From Agarivorans sp. Toyoura001 (GTDB lineage: Bacteria; Pseudomonadota; Gammaproteobacteria; Enterobacterales; Celerinatantimonadaceae), in the NCBI RefSeq assembly GCF_005405585.1, contig NZ_BJEQ01000020.1, forward strand, positions 1 through 64,000: DNA of 64,000 nucleotides. The letters run 5' to 3'. The notes beneath the pieces are model-generated. The model was not told where the DNA came from and made no database searches. It worked only from the letters and a program-made list of their open reading frames with translations. Position 1 is the stretch's first letter; each line of letters starts with the position of its first letter. A program made the translations under genes and the position numbers. Below are positions 18,415 to 27,033 of the stretch, piece after piece.

Positions 18415-18490
18415 ATTATCTTCGTAGATTTGCGATTGTGAACACAGCGCGAACATTGTTTAGCGCTAAGTAAAAGGAGAGCCCCCACCC

Positions 18491-19591
18491 ATGTCACTGA
18501 CATTGGAAAACGTTACACGGATGGTTGACGGTCAATACTACATAAATCAAGCCAGTCTCAACTTTGAGCCGGGGTCGTTTAATGTATTACTTGGTCGCAC
18601 CTTATCGGGCAAAACCAGCTTGATGCGATTAATGGCGGGTTTAGATAAACCCAATACTGGTCGAGTACTGATGAACGGATTAGATGTCACCGGAGTGTCG
18701 GTACAAGAACGAAATGTATCGATGGTGTATCAGCAGTTCATTAATTATCCCAACATGACGGTTTACGACAACATTGCTTCACCTTTGCGTTTAGCTAACG
18801 AATCGGAAACGCTGATTAACAAGAGGGTGATGGAAACAGCAGAAATGCTGCACATTACTTCTTACCTATCGCGTTTGCCTTTAGAGCTTTCTGGCGGCCA
18901 GCAGCAGCGTACAGCCATGGCAAGAGCCTTGGTAAAAGATGCCGACATTATTTTATTTGATGAGCCTTTGGTGAACTTGGATTACAAGTTACGTGAAGAG
19001 CTGCGCCAAGAAATGCGAGATTTGTTTGCTCAACGCAATACCATTGCGGTGTATGCCACTACCGAACCTAATGAGGCTTTAGCTCTAGGCGGTACCACCA
19101 CCATATTGCATGAAGGGCGCATTATTCAAAGTGGCCCCACTGCTGAAACCTACCATTCGCCGTGCAATGTAACAGCTGCGGCGTTGTTTAATGAGCCACC
19201 GATTAATCTCATCACCGGCAAAATGAGCGCCACTGAAGTGACCTTTGATGACAAAGTGCATTTTCCTCTTAATGCTGACTTAAAAGCCTTGGGCGAGGGG
19301 GATTATCAGTTTGGTATTCGACCAAGCCATTTGAGTTTATTGCCTAAAAATGACGATGATCTAGAAATCTCGGTGCAAGTTGAGTTGGCTGAGATTTCGG
19401 GCTCCGAAACCTTTTTACATGTACGTAATGAGCACTTCCAATTGGTGCTGCATTTATCTGGCGTGCATTCCTACCATGTGGACGAAAAAATAAAAATCTA
19501 TGTGCCTACCCACAAATTACACGTGTTTAACGGTGACGGGCAACTAATTCAGGCTTCGAGCCGTCGTATTGAGGACCATTATCATGGCTGA
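18491..19591 (+). CDS. glpS: Glycerol ABC transporter ATPase GlpS
   Basis: One of two ATPase subunits of the GlpSTPQV-type glycerol importer described in Rhizobium leguminosarum, a MalK-like protein of 366 residues. Walker A is the unusual GRTLSGKT (35-42), a mark of GlpS. The signature LSGGQ is at 134-138 and Walker B ends in FDE (E159). The switch histidine of the H-loop is missing: VYATTE stands where GlpT has VYVTHD, putting threonine at 192. A C-terminal OB-type regulatory domain follows. It is the first gene of the operon behind AAAGGAGAG, and its last 8 bases overlap glpT. Confidence 0.88.
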   Translation: MSLTLENVTRMVDGQYYINQASLNFEPGSFNVLLGRTLSGKTSLMRLMAGLDKPNTGRVLMNGLDVTGVSVQERNVSMVYQQFINYPNMTVYDNIASPLRLANESETLINKRVMETAEMLHITSYLSRLPLELSGGQQQRTAMARALVKDADIILFDEPLVNLDYKLREELRQEMRDLFAQRNTIAVYATTEPNEALALGGTTTILHEGRIIQSGPTAETYHSPCNVTAAALFNEPPINLITGKMSATEVTFDDKVHFPLNADLKALGEGDYQFGIRPSHLSLLPKNDDDLEISVQVELAEISGSETFLHVRNEHFQLVLHLSGVHSYHVDEKIKIYVPTHKLHVFNGDGQLIQASSRRIEDHYHG

Positions 19592-20687
19592 GATCCAACT
19601 TAAATCACTGGCTCACTGCTATGACAAGCAAGCAGACGAACCACTCTATGCCATTAGAGAGATGAATCATGTGTGGCAAAAGGGCGGAGCATACGCGTTG
19701 CTTGGGCCATCGGGTTGCGGAAAATCAACCTTGCTCAATATTATTTCTGGTCTGCTAGAACCCTCGGACGGGGAGGTTTTATTTGATGGGGTGAGGGTGA
19801 ACGACATTCCGCCGCAAGAGCGCAACATTGCTCAGGTATTCCAGTTTCCAGTGGTGTACGACACGATGACGGTATTTGATAACTTAGCCTTTCCGCTGCG
19901 CAATATGGGCGCTAGCAAGGCCAAAGTGCAATCTAAAGTAGGGGAAATTGCTGAGATCCTCGATCTCACCGCGGTGCTCAATAAAAAGGCTGCCAACCTA
20001 AGCGCCGATGAAAAACAAAAGGTGTCGATGGGGCGTGGCTTGGTACGTGATGATGTATCAGCAATTTTGTTTGATGAACCGCTCACAGTCATTGACCCAC
20101 ACCTTAAGTGGAAGTTGCGCCGGAAGCTCAAGCAAATTCATGAGCAGTTCAACATTACCATGGTTTACGTGACTCACGATCAGCTAGAAGCCTCAACCTT
20201 TGCCGACAAAATTGCCGTGATGTACAACGGCCAAGTGGTGCAGTTTGGCACCCCGCGAGAGCTGTTTGAGCAACCTAACCATACCTTTGTAGGCTACTTC
20301 ATTGGCAGCCCAGGGATGAACTTGATGGAAGTTGAGCGTTGCGAGCAAGGTGTGTGTTTTGGGCCACAACAAATTGCCTTAAGTCCAGTCGAGATGGCTG
20401 CGGTAAACGCAAGTCAGTCCAATAACCTAAAAGTAGGTATTCGCCCTGAGTTTGTGCATGTATGGGACAAGCCTAATGGCGATGCTTACCAAGCTGAAGT
20501 GTTGTTCGTAGAAGACCTAGGCACCTACAAAATCCTCAGTTTAAAGCTGGGTGAGCAGGTGATTAAAGCCCGCTTACAAGAAGACCAACGCGTACCGCAG
20601 CAACATGCCTACATTAGCTTTCCCGAACAATGGTTGATGCTGTACATCGATGAATACTTGGTAGCCAAGGAAGACAATCATGATTAA
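19584..20687 (+). CDS. glpT: Glycerol ABC transporter ATPase GlpT
   Basis: Second ATPase subunit of the glycerol importer (367 residues), not the glycerol-3-phosphate antiporter also called GlpT. Walker A GPSGCGKST is at 41-49, Walker B FDE has E165, and the H-loop histidine H198 is present in YVTHD. The signature motif is degenerate, LSADE at 139-143 instead of LSGGQ. It therefore complements GlpS, which has a good signature and a poor H-loop. I start at ATG 19584 behind GAGGA, overlapping the glpS end. The open frame begins five codons earlier. The stop overlaps glpP by 8 bases, indicating translational coupling. Confidence 0.88.
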   Translation: MAEIQLKSLAHCYDKQADEPLYAIREMNHVWQKGGAYALLGPSGCGKSTLLNIISGLLEPSDGEVLFDGVRVNDIPPQERNIAQVFQFPVVYDTMTVFDNLAFPLRNMGASKAKVQSKVGEIAEILDLTAVLNKKAANLSADEKQKVSMGRGLVRDDVSAILFDEPLTVIDPHLKWKLRRKLKQIHEQFNITMVYVTHDQLEASTFADKIAVMYNGQVVQFGTPRELFEQPNHTFVGYFIGSPGMNLMEVERCEQGVCFGPQQIALSPVEMAAVNASQSNNLKVGIRPEFVHVWDKPNGDAYQAEVLFVEDLGTYKILSLKLGEQVIKARLQEDQRVPQQHAYISFPEQWLMLYIDEYLVAKEDNHD

Positions 20688-21543
20688 ACCCTATACCAAC
20701 AAAGCGTGGTACTTGGTCTTGCCAGTATTTGCGCTGGTGGCTTTTAGCGCCATCATCCCCTTGATGACGGTGGTGAACTACTCGATTCAGGATATTTTTG
20801 ATGCCAATACTCGCTATTTTGTGGGCACCGAATGGTATCGAGAAATCCTTAACGATACTCGCTTGCACGATTCACTGGTTCGACAGTTTATTTTCTCTGG
20901 CTCGGTATTGTTAATTGAAATCCCATTGGGCATTTTAGTGGCGTTAATGATGCCTGCTCGCGGCCCTGGTTCGGTAGTGTGCTTGCTGGTATTGGCCTTG
21001 CCTTTGTTGGTTCCTCTGAATGTGGTAGGCACCATTTGGCAAATTTTTGGGCGGGCTGATATTGGTTTATTTGGCTGGGCCTTAAATAGCCTTGGTATCA
21101 ACTACAACTATGCGGCAAACCCCATGGACGCTTGGTTTACCGTGTTGCTGATGGACGTATGGCACTGGACTTCGCTGGTGGCTTTGCTGTGTTACTCAGG
21201 CTTGCGGGCCATTCCTGATGCTTACTACCAAGCGGCGCGAATCGACCGTGCGTCAAACTGGGCGGTATTTCGTTTTATTCAGCTTCCTAAACTTAAAAAC
21301 GTGCTGCTGATTGGCGTGTTATTGCGCTTTATGGACAGCTTTATGATTTACACCGAACCCTTCGTGCTCACCGGTGGCGGCCCGGGTAACTCCACCACAT
21401 TTTTAAGCCAAACCCTAACCAAAATGGCTGTAGGTCAATTTGATATCGGTCCGGCAGGCGCGTTTTCCATCATTTATTTCTTAATCATCTTGTTAGTCAG
21501 CTGGCTGTTCTATACCGCCATGACCCATAACGACGGTAAGTAA
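20680..21543 (+). CDS. glpP: Glycerol ABC transporter permease GlpP
   Basis: Inner-membrane permease of the binding-protein-dependent sugar-transport type, 287 residues with six predicted helices. The first helix is near the N-terminus (LVLPVFALVAFSAIIPL). The cytoplasmic EAA loop, which docks with the ATPases, is seen as AIPDAYYQAARIDRASNWAVF. It overlaps glpT by 8 bases and is followed 22 bases later by glpQ. Role assigned from family and from its place in a complete glpSTPQV set. Confidence 0.87.
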   Translation: MIKPYTNKAWYLVLPVFALVAFSAIIPLMTVVNYSIQDIFDANTRYFVGTEWYREILNDTRLHDSLVRQFIFSGSVLLIEIPLGILVALMMPARGPGSVVCLLVLALPLLVPLNVVGTIWQIFGRADIGLFGWALNSLGINYNYAANPMDAWFTVLLMDVWHWTSLVALLCYSGLRAIPDAYYQAARIDRASNWAVFRFIQLPKLKNVLLIGVLLRFMDSFMIYTEPFVLTGGGPGNSTTFLSQTLTKMAVGQFDIGPAGAFSIIYFLIILLVSWLFYTAMTHNDGK

Positions 21544-21565
21544 GCACTAGCGAAAGGATGCAACT

Positions 21566-22366
21566 ATGAACATTAAAAAAACACTAGGAATGGGCGCTTA
21601 CATCTTGTTCCTACTGTTACCGATTTATTGGTTATTGATTATGTCGTTTAAGAGTAATCAGGAAATTTTGGGCGGCTTAAGTTTTTGGCCTGAACATTTC
21701 ACGTTGGCTAATTACATCACTATTTTCAGTGACGCCAGTTGGTACATGGGCTACGTCAACTCAATTTACTACGTGTCGCTAAACATGGTGATTACCTTAG
21801 CGGTGGCATTACCCGCGGCTTATGCCTTCTCGCGGTTTCGTTTTATCGGCGACAAGCACCTGTTTTTTTGGCTGCTTACCAACCGAATGGCGCCTCCGGC
21901 GGTATTTTTGCTGCCCTTCTTTCAGCTTTATTCGTCGGTAGGTTTGTTCGATACCCACATTGCAGTGGCCTTGGCGCACTGCCTATTTAATGTGCCGTTG
22001 GCGGTGTGGATCCTCGAAGGTTTTATGTCTGGTGTACCAAGAGAAATTGATGAAACCGCCTACATCGACGGTTATAGCTTTCCGCGTTTCTTCGCCAGAA
22101 TCTTCATTCCACTAATCCGCTCTGGCATTGGTGTCACCGCCTTCTTCTGTTTCATGTTTAGTTGGGTGGAGCTGCTACTGGCGAGAACTCTCACCTCGGT
22201 AGACGCGAAACCCATTGCCGCAGTAATGACTCGCACCGTCAGCGCCTCGGGCATTGATTGGGGCGTGCTCGCGGCAGCAGGCGTATTAACCATTTTACCT
22301 GGCGTATTGGTTATCTGGTTTGTGAGAAACCATGTGGCGAAAGGTTTTGCCCTCGGACGGGTATAG
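21566..22366 (+). CDS. glpQ: Glycerol ABC transporter permease GlpQ
   Basis: Second permease of the importer, a MalG-type protein of 266 residues and six helices, beginning near GAYILFLLLPIYWLLIMSFK. The EAA loop reads GVPREIDETAYIDGYSFPRFF. Ribosome site GAAAGGATG precedes the ATG at 21566. It should pair with GlpP to form the pore. The name is unrelated to glycerophosphodiester phosphodiesterase GlpQ. The next gene begins 10 bases after its stop. Confidence 0.87.
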   Translation: MNIKKTLGMGAYILFLLLPIYWLLIMSFKSNQEILGGLSFWPEHFTLANYITIFSDASWYMGYVNSIYYVSLNMVITLAVALPAAYAFSRFRFIGDKHLFFWLLTNRMAPPAVFLLPFFQLYSSVGLFDTHIAVALAHCLFNVPLAVWILEGFMSGVPREIDETAYIDGYSFPRFFARIFIPLIRSGIGVTAFFCFMFSWVELLLARTLTSVDAKPIAAVMTRTVSASGIDWGVLAAAGVLTILPGVLVIWFVRNHVAKGFALGRV

Positions 22367-22376
22367 GAGAAACAAC

Positions 22377-22649
22377 ATGAATTGGATGGCTTGGACGACT
22401 CCATCAGCATTATTTTTTACCGGCATTGGCTGCATTTTGTTTGCCATGACTTGCTGGGAACTAAAGAGCCCTTGTGTGGCACGTAAAGGGTTTTTACCGA
22501 TCACTACCACCCGTGGTGACCGATTGTTTATTGGTTTATTAAGCAGTGCGTTTATTCATCTTGGTTTTATTGGGATGACTGAACTGAGCATTTGGTTACC
22601 GTTTTCGGTAGCGGTGGTGTGGCTGTTTATTGTGATGAAATGGGGGTGA
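22377..22649 (+). CDS. DUF2160-type small membrane protein of the glycerol operon
   Basis: A 90-residue membrane protein with three hydrophobic segments (about 9-27, 54-70, 72-88) and a charged loop holding TTRGDRLFIG. Proteins of this kind sit between glpQ and glpV in other glpSTPQV operons. Their function is not established. A role in transporter stability or assembly is only an inference from constant linkage. ATG 22377 follows TAGGAGAAAC. An upstream ATG at 22332, inside glpQ, lacks such a site. Confidence 0.75.
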   Translation: MNWMAWTTPSALFFTGIGCILFAMTCWELKSPCVARKGFLPITTTRGDRLFIGLLSSAFIHLGFIGMTELSIWLPFSVAVVWLFIVMKWG

Positions 22650-22746
22650 CCTGCACACAATTTGAGAGCAAAAAAGGATGTGCGAAGGCATCAGTAGATG
22701 CCGCAGAAAAAACAACATGCACTTTAAAAACAAAAGGAATGAAGAA

Positions 22747-24471
22747 ATGCCCTACAATAAAAAATCAATGTTTAAGCTAGCTCGCCTTAGCGTGGCAATG
22801 GTTATTGCCGGCTGCAGTAGCGTAGCCTTAGCAGATCAATACAGTGATGCCGCCAAACAGTGGGTAGGTGATGAATTTACACCTTCTACGCTAAGTCAGC
22901 AGCAGCAAATGGATGAGATGGCATGGTTTACAGAAGCGGCAAAACCATTTCGCGGTATGGAAATTAATGTTGCTTCAGAAACCATTACCACCCATGAATA
23001 TGAAAGTAAGACCTTAGCCAAGGCGTTTTTCGAGATTACTGGGATCAAGGTTAATCATGACTTGATTCAAGAAGGTGACGTAGTAGAAAAACTGCAAACG
23101 CAAATGCAGTCGGGTCGTAATATTTATGATGCCTACGTAAACGATTCAGATTTAATTGGTACTCACTTCCGTTACGGTAAAGTGGTGCCTATTAGTGACT
23201 TTATTAAAGGTGAGGGTAAAGATGTCACCCTCCCAACTCTAGATTTAGAAGACTTTATCGGTCTGAGTTTTACCACCGGCCCAGATGGCAAAATCTATCA
23301 ACTGCCAGATCAACAGTTTGCCAACCTCTACTGGTTCCGTGCCGATTGGTTTGAGCGCACCGACTTAAAAGAGAAGTTTAAAGCGGAATACGGCTACGAG
23401 TTAGGAGTACCACTTAACTGGTCTGCCTATGAAGACATTGCTGAATTCTTCTCAGAAAAAGTAAAAACCATTGATGGCGAACGTGTTTATGGCCACATGG
23501 ATTATGGTAAAAAAGATCCTTCACTCGGTTGGCGCTTTACCGATGCTTGGTTATCTATGGCGGGTGCGGGCGACAAAGGCATTCCTAACGGTGTGCCGGT
23601 TGATGAATGGGGCATTCGGGTAGAAGGCTGTAACCCTGTAGGCTCAAGCGTAGAACGTGGTGGTGCCACCAATGGCCCTGCGGCAGTTTATGCCACAGCT
23701 AAATACGTAGAATGGCTTAAAAAATACGCGCCACCAGAAGCCCCCGGCATGACCTTTGGCGAAGCTGGCCCAGTACCTGCGCAAGGTAGCGTAGCCCAAC
23801 AAATCTTCTGGTACACCGCCTTTACCGCCGATATGACCAAACCCGGATTACCAGTCGTGAATGAAGATGGCACGCCAAAATGGCGCATGGCTCCTTCGCC
23901 GCGCGGCCCATACTGGGAAGAGGGCATGAAGCTGGGTTATCAAGATACCGGCTCATGGACGTTCCTAAATTCAACGCCGCTAGACAGACGCCAAGCTGCT
24001 TGGTTGTATGCCCAGTTTGTGGTGTCTAAATCAGTATCGCTTAAGAAAACCTTGGTGGGCTTAACGCCTATTCGTGAGTCAGACATTAACTCGCAAGCAA
24101 TGACCGACGCCGCGCCTAAGCTAGGTGGTTTGGTGGAGTTTTACCGCAGCGATGCACGGGTACAATGGACACCAACCGGTACCAACGTGCCAGACTATCC
24201 AAAACTGGCACAGCTTTGGTGGCAATACGTGGCAGAAGCGGCCAGTGGTGAGAAAACCCCACAACAAGCAATGGACGGCCTAGCTGCCGCACAAGACAAA
24301 GTGCTAACACGCTTAGAGCGCAGCGGTGCGCAAGGCGAGTGTGGTCCTAAGCTTAATCCCAAGCAAGACGCCTCTTACTGGCTAAACCAACCTGGCTCAC
24401 CTAAAGCCAAGTTAGCCAACGAGAAGCCGCAAGGTAAAACCATTGCTTATAAAGATTTAATCGCCCAATAA
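22747..24471 (+). CDS. glpV: Glycerol ABC transporter substrate-binding protein GlpV
   Basis: Large periplasmic binding protein (574 residues) of the glycerol importer. From ATG 22747, nine bases after AAGGA, it has a basic start and hydrophobic core. Two cleavage readings are possible: a lipobox VIAGC giving a lipoprotein anchored at C-SS, or signal peptidase I cutting after SVALA before DQYSDAA. The mature protein has the binding-protein fold with many W and Y residues. Members of this GlpV group are longer than usual sugar-binding proteins, as here. It ends the operon ahead of a strong terminator. Confidence 0.85.
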   Translation: MPYNKKSMFKLARLSVAMVIAGCSSVALADQYSDAAKQWVGDEFTPSTLSQQQQMDEMAWFTEAAKPFRGMEINVASETITTHEYESKTLAKAFFEITGIKVNHDLIQEGDVVEKLQTQMQSGRNIYDAYVNDSDLIGTHFRYGKVVPISDFIKGEGKDVTLPTLDLEDFIGLSFTTGPDGKIYQLPDQQFANLYWFRADWFERTDLKEKFKAEYGYELGVPLNWSAYEDIAEFFSEKVKTIDGERVYGHMDYGKKDPSLGWRFTDAWLSMAGAGDKGIPNGVPVDEWGIRVEGCNPVGSSVERGGATNGPAAVYATAKYVEWLKKYAPPEAPGMTFGEAGPVPAQGSVAQQIFWYTAFTADMTKPGLPVVNEDGTPKWRMAPSPRGPYWEEGMKLGYQDTGSWTFLNSTPLDRRQAAWLYAQFVVSKSVSLKKTLVGLTPIRESDINSQAMTDAAPKLGGLVEFYRSDARVQWTPTGTNVPDYPKLAQLWWQYVAEAASGEKTPQQAMDGLAAAQDKVLTRLERSGAQGECGPKLNPKQDASYWLNQPGSPKAKLANEKPQGKTIAYKDLIAQ

Positions 24472-24490
24472 GCAAATCAGTAAATCAAAA

Positions 24491-24515
24491 GACCCAGCCT
24501 TGGCTGGGTCTTTTT
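24491..24515 (+). terminator. Terminator of the glycerol operon
   Basis: GACCCAGCC, loop TT, GGCTGGGTC, then TTTTT: a perfect 9-base-pair stem 17 bases after the glpV stop. Strong intrinsic terminator. Confidence 0.9.
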
Positions 24516-24796
24516 GTTAGTGATTAAGTTCGAGCAGCGGGTTACTTGTTTGTGAATAGAACACTTTAAGTGACGAAGTGAGAAAGTTTAAAGTGACTCT
24601 GACCCTTATTATTAAAGACAGGTGCTACGACGGAATAAGTAAGGTTAGCGCTGCCCGCTGTTTGGGTAATCTACGGATATCAGCATGAGAACCGACGAAC
24701 TTACTTGCTTCAAGCTCATGCATTAACTCGCCCTTTAGGCAAAGAGCAATGGTTCACACGAGCTAGGGGGTTAGGCGCTCAACTTGACATGGGGAG
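24516..24796. other. Non-coding stretch between the glycerol operon and the attC-like site
   Basis: No credible reading frame on either strand. The base make-up is mixed and there is no strong hairpin. A GTTAGGC-type heptamer occurs at 24770-24776. I do not recognise the sequence. It could be debris from mobile DNA or a gene-less cassette, given the attC-like structure next to it. Confidence 0.35.
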
Positions 24797-24903
24797 TCAT
24801 ACCAACGCCTCAATAAGAGGAAATTTATAGCTGGCTAAAATGTTGAACGCAGTGAAAACAGCCAGCTGTAAATTTTCCTGCTTGATTGCCTTGTTAGCTG
24901 TAT
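24797..24903 (-). repeat. attC-like recombination site (integron cassette 3' end)
   Basis: The stretch folds as an attC site does. The outer boxes CCAAC (24802-24806) and GTTAG (24893-24897) pair with one mismatch. A short unpaired spacer follows. Inner boxes CAATAAG (24811-24817) and CTTGATTG (24881-24888) pair with one extrahelical base. Then comes a 19-pair stem with AGCTGGCT (24829-24836) against AGCCAGCT (24860-24867), closing a 23-base loop. On the minus strand it starts CTAACAA directly after the stop of the neighbouring gene, where an attC belongs. The outer heptamers deviate from consensus. No integrase gene is in the window. Confidence 0.6.
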
Positions 24904-25482
24904 TTAAAGCCAAAACTGCCACCATTTTTTACTTTCTTGTACTTTGTAACCAGTAGGTTCTTTTTCTTCTACGCTACGGTTATCTTCATACTCTATACCT
25001 TGATACTCGCCACTGTGGCCAGTGATTACAATTTTACCATTATCTAACCACTCAAGAACTTTCTCAACTTCACCTAGTATCTGGGGGTAATAATCATCTA
25101 CCTTTTCGTTGTATTGATCAGGACAGGTTATACCTAGACCATATCCCAATCCTAAATTGTCCATGAAGTCGAAACCATCACAATATAAGTCGTAACACTG
25201 TTCTATGTATTTTTGAACATCAGTGGGCTTATCTGTTATTTTTTGCAGTATATTTCGAATGTTCCATTCGTAATACTTCCCCATTGAAAAATAATTGGAA
25301 AGCACTTTCTCAGCTTCATAAAGACCCGAAGGGATTTTGTAATTTATCGAAATTAGTTCTAAGTAATCATCAGAATTTAATGTTTCTTCAAGCTTTGATT
25401 CTGAGTACACCCATTTCTCAAATTCTGATAATTCGATCTCATGAGAAACTAACTTAAAGAAAACCAACTCTACAGGATTCAA
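24904..25482 (-). CDS. Unknown protein, probable integron-cassette gene
   Basis: A 192-residue acidic soluble protein, AT-rich compared with its neighbours. It has no signal peptide and ends in a tryptophan-rich basic tail (KKWWQFWL). The N-terminal part (ELSEFEKWVYSESKLEETL, then DDYLELISINYK) resembles a start I associate with small immunity-like proteins of polymorphic-toxin systems, but I cannot name the family. The start is a TTG behind AAGAGAG. Its stop abuts the attC-like hairpin, and an 11-base inverted repeat (GTTAGCTGTAT) brackets the gene, so it looks like a captured cassette. No cognate toxin is visible nearby. Confidence 0.65.
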   Translation of the reverse strand: MNPVELVFFKLVSHEIELSEFEKWVYSESKLEETLNSDDYLELISINYKIPSGLYEAEKVLSNYFSMGKYYEWNIRNILQKITDKPTDVQKYIEQCYDLYCDGFDFMDNLGLGYGLGITCPDQYNEKVDDYYPQILGEVEKVLEWLDNGKIVITGHSGEYQGIEYEDNRSVEEKEPTGYKVQESKKWWQFWL

Positions 25483-25777
25483 TGAACTCTCTTATACAGC
25501 TAACAGTTTATTAATAGGAAAATTTCCTTGTTTAAACACGGAATTTTTCCTCTTTCACGCATTTGATAAATCCAAGATTATCACCTTTCCTAAATTACAT
25601 CAGCCATCTAGCTCTAAAAGTAACAAAAACATCAGCAAGAAAGGTGGGATACACTTGGGAAAGAAGGAATCACAATTTACTTGTGTAAAATCACTGTGCT
25701 TTATTGGTTCGAACTTACTAAAGCAAAGAGTAAACAGGAGTAAGGTTGCTGCTTAGTGCCGCCGAAGTTGCATACGT
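25483..25777. other. Intergenic region between the cassette gene and the PP-loop pair
   Basis: Contains ATACAGCTAAC at 25494-25504, the mirror of the cassette's other border. A hairpin follows, AGGAAAATTTCC (25516-25527) against GGAATTTTTCCT (25540-25551), with one mismatch and a 12-base loop, possibly the remains of a preceding attachment site. The rest is AT-rich with no gene seen. Confidence 0.4.
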
Positions 25778-27025
25778 TTAGTCGTAAATGCTGCCGATGT
25801 TGGCGCTAGATATAAACTTAGGATGCTTCTTTAGCCGTTGCTGTAGTAAGTCTAGTTGGATTGAATCACTGTATTTAGGAAATACGCTCACATCAGCAAG
25901 TTGGTTGATAGAAAGCCTGCTTCGTCGCCATTTAGCCCACCTAGCATTAAGCAATAAACGGTCGGTTTCACGAAGGAATTGCTTGCTGCGGTAACGCCAT
26001 ATTATTTGCTTTAATACACGGCTGAGAAATTTGTTTTGCTTAGTCATAGCCAGCTGGTAAAGATACTCATAAAACGACAAGTCTTCTTCACTCTTAGGTG
26101 ATAGCTGTTTTAAGTCTGTGGTAGTAATTGGTTCAGAAAATTTAAAATTAGTAACATCGTTGAGCTGCATCGCCATATGAGTTCGATAACATTTGGCACA
26201 GCGCCCGCAATTGTAGTTTGGGTCTTTCCAGCATACCCATAAGTTGTGCAGGGCATCGGGGTAGTGTTTGATGGCGGCGATTTTCTTTGCTCGATCTGCT
26301 TCTAAACCCACATGTGATAACTCACAGGACTCTGATGACCAGAGTGGGTCTATCAAAGGGTGGCCGTTTGAAGGGTGCACTGCATCATAAGTAACCGCTG
26401 CGCTGCACAAAGCACTTTTAGGGTTAAGCAGCAGTGCCACGCTGGCAAGCGAGGCACCAAAATTAGCGAAACGCGCTAAACGGGTCCAGCCGGTAAACTC
26501 CTTCAAATTGCTTTCAACACATATCAATCGCTTGTCGAAGATGTGAGCCGTTTTCTGACAGCGTGCCACCATATTGCGCCAGGTGGTTTTGTCCATGCTG
26601 AAATCAAAGCCGTTTATCAGAATAAGATTCTCTAGTTGGTTTAGATGCTGAATCAACGAATAGGTGCCGTCTACGCCGCCAGAAAAAAATACACTATGAC
26701 CCAACTGTTTATTTGACGGTTTAAAGCTTTGAGTGGTGGCTTGAATATTGATTATCTTAAAAATGGGGTTCCAAGCATGCATGATGGTTTGGATTTTCTG
26801 CAAGTTTTCTAGCAAGGTTGCGGATACGTAATACTGCCTATCAACCACGATATCTTCACCCAAAAACATCGCCGGGGCTAAGGCTGAACAAATAAATGGG
26901 CTGGCATCGTTCCCCGCTAAAACCAAATCGGGGCTGCTCTTAAACCATAAGGGAAAAGGACCAAGCATGGCTGAGAGTTTATTGTAACGGCGGTGTTTTT
27001 CTAGGTTAAGTTGATGAATTCGCAT
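25778..27025 (-). CDS. QueC-like PP-loop protein B (unknown function)
   Basis: A 415-residue cytoplasmic protein of the N-type ATP pyrophosphatase (PP-loop) superfamily. The ATP loop is FFSGGVDGT at 114-122, where glycine replaces the usual serine of SGGxDS. A cysteine set C265, C273, C276, C279 (C-x7-C-x2-C-x2-C in YNCGRCAKC) copies the zinc site of QueC, the 7-cyano-7-deazaguanine synthase. The rest differs from QueC: an extra N-terminal domain of about 110 residues, motifs INGFDF and DPLWSSE, and a basic C-terminal tail of about 100 residues. Related proteins of unknown role occur in other bacteria. It follows its paralogue after only 8 bases, so the two form one operon. Confidence 0.6.
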   Translation of the reverse strand: MRIHQLNLEKHRRYNKLSAMLGPFPLWFKSSPDLVLAGNDASPFICSALAPAMFLGEDIVVDRQYYVSATLLENLQKIQTIMHAWNPIFKIINIQATTQSFKPSNKQLGHSVFFSGGVDGTYSLIQHLNQLENLILINGFDFSMDKTTWRNMVARCQKTAHIFDKRLICVESNLKEFTGWTRLARFANFGASLASVALLLNPKSALCSAAVTYDAVHPSNGHPLIDPLWSSESCELSHVGLEADRAKKIAAIKHYPDALHNLWVCWKDPNYNCGRCAKCYRTHMAMQLNDVTNFKFSEPITTTDLKQLSPKSEEDLSFYEYLYQLAMTKQNKFLSRVLKQIIWRYRSKQFLRETDRLLLNARWAKWRRSRLSINQLADVSVFPKYSDSIQLDLLQQRLKKHPKFISSANIGSIYD

Positions 27026-27033
27026 AAGGCGGA

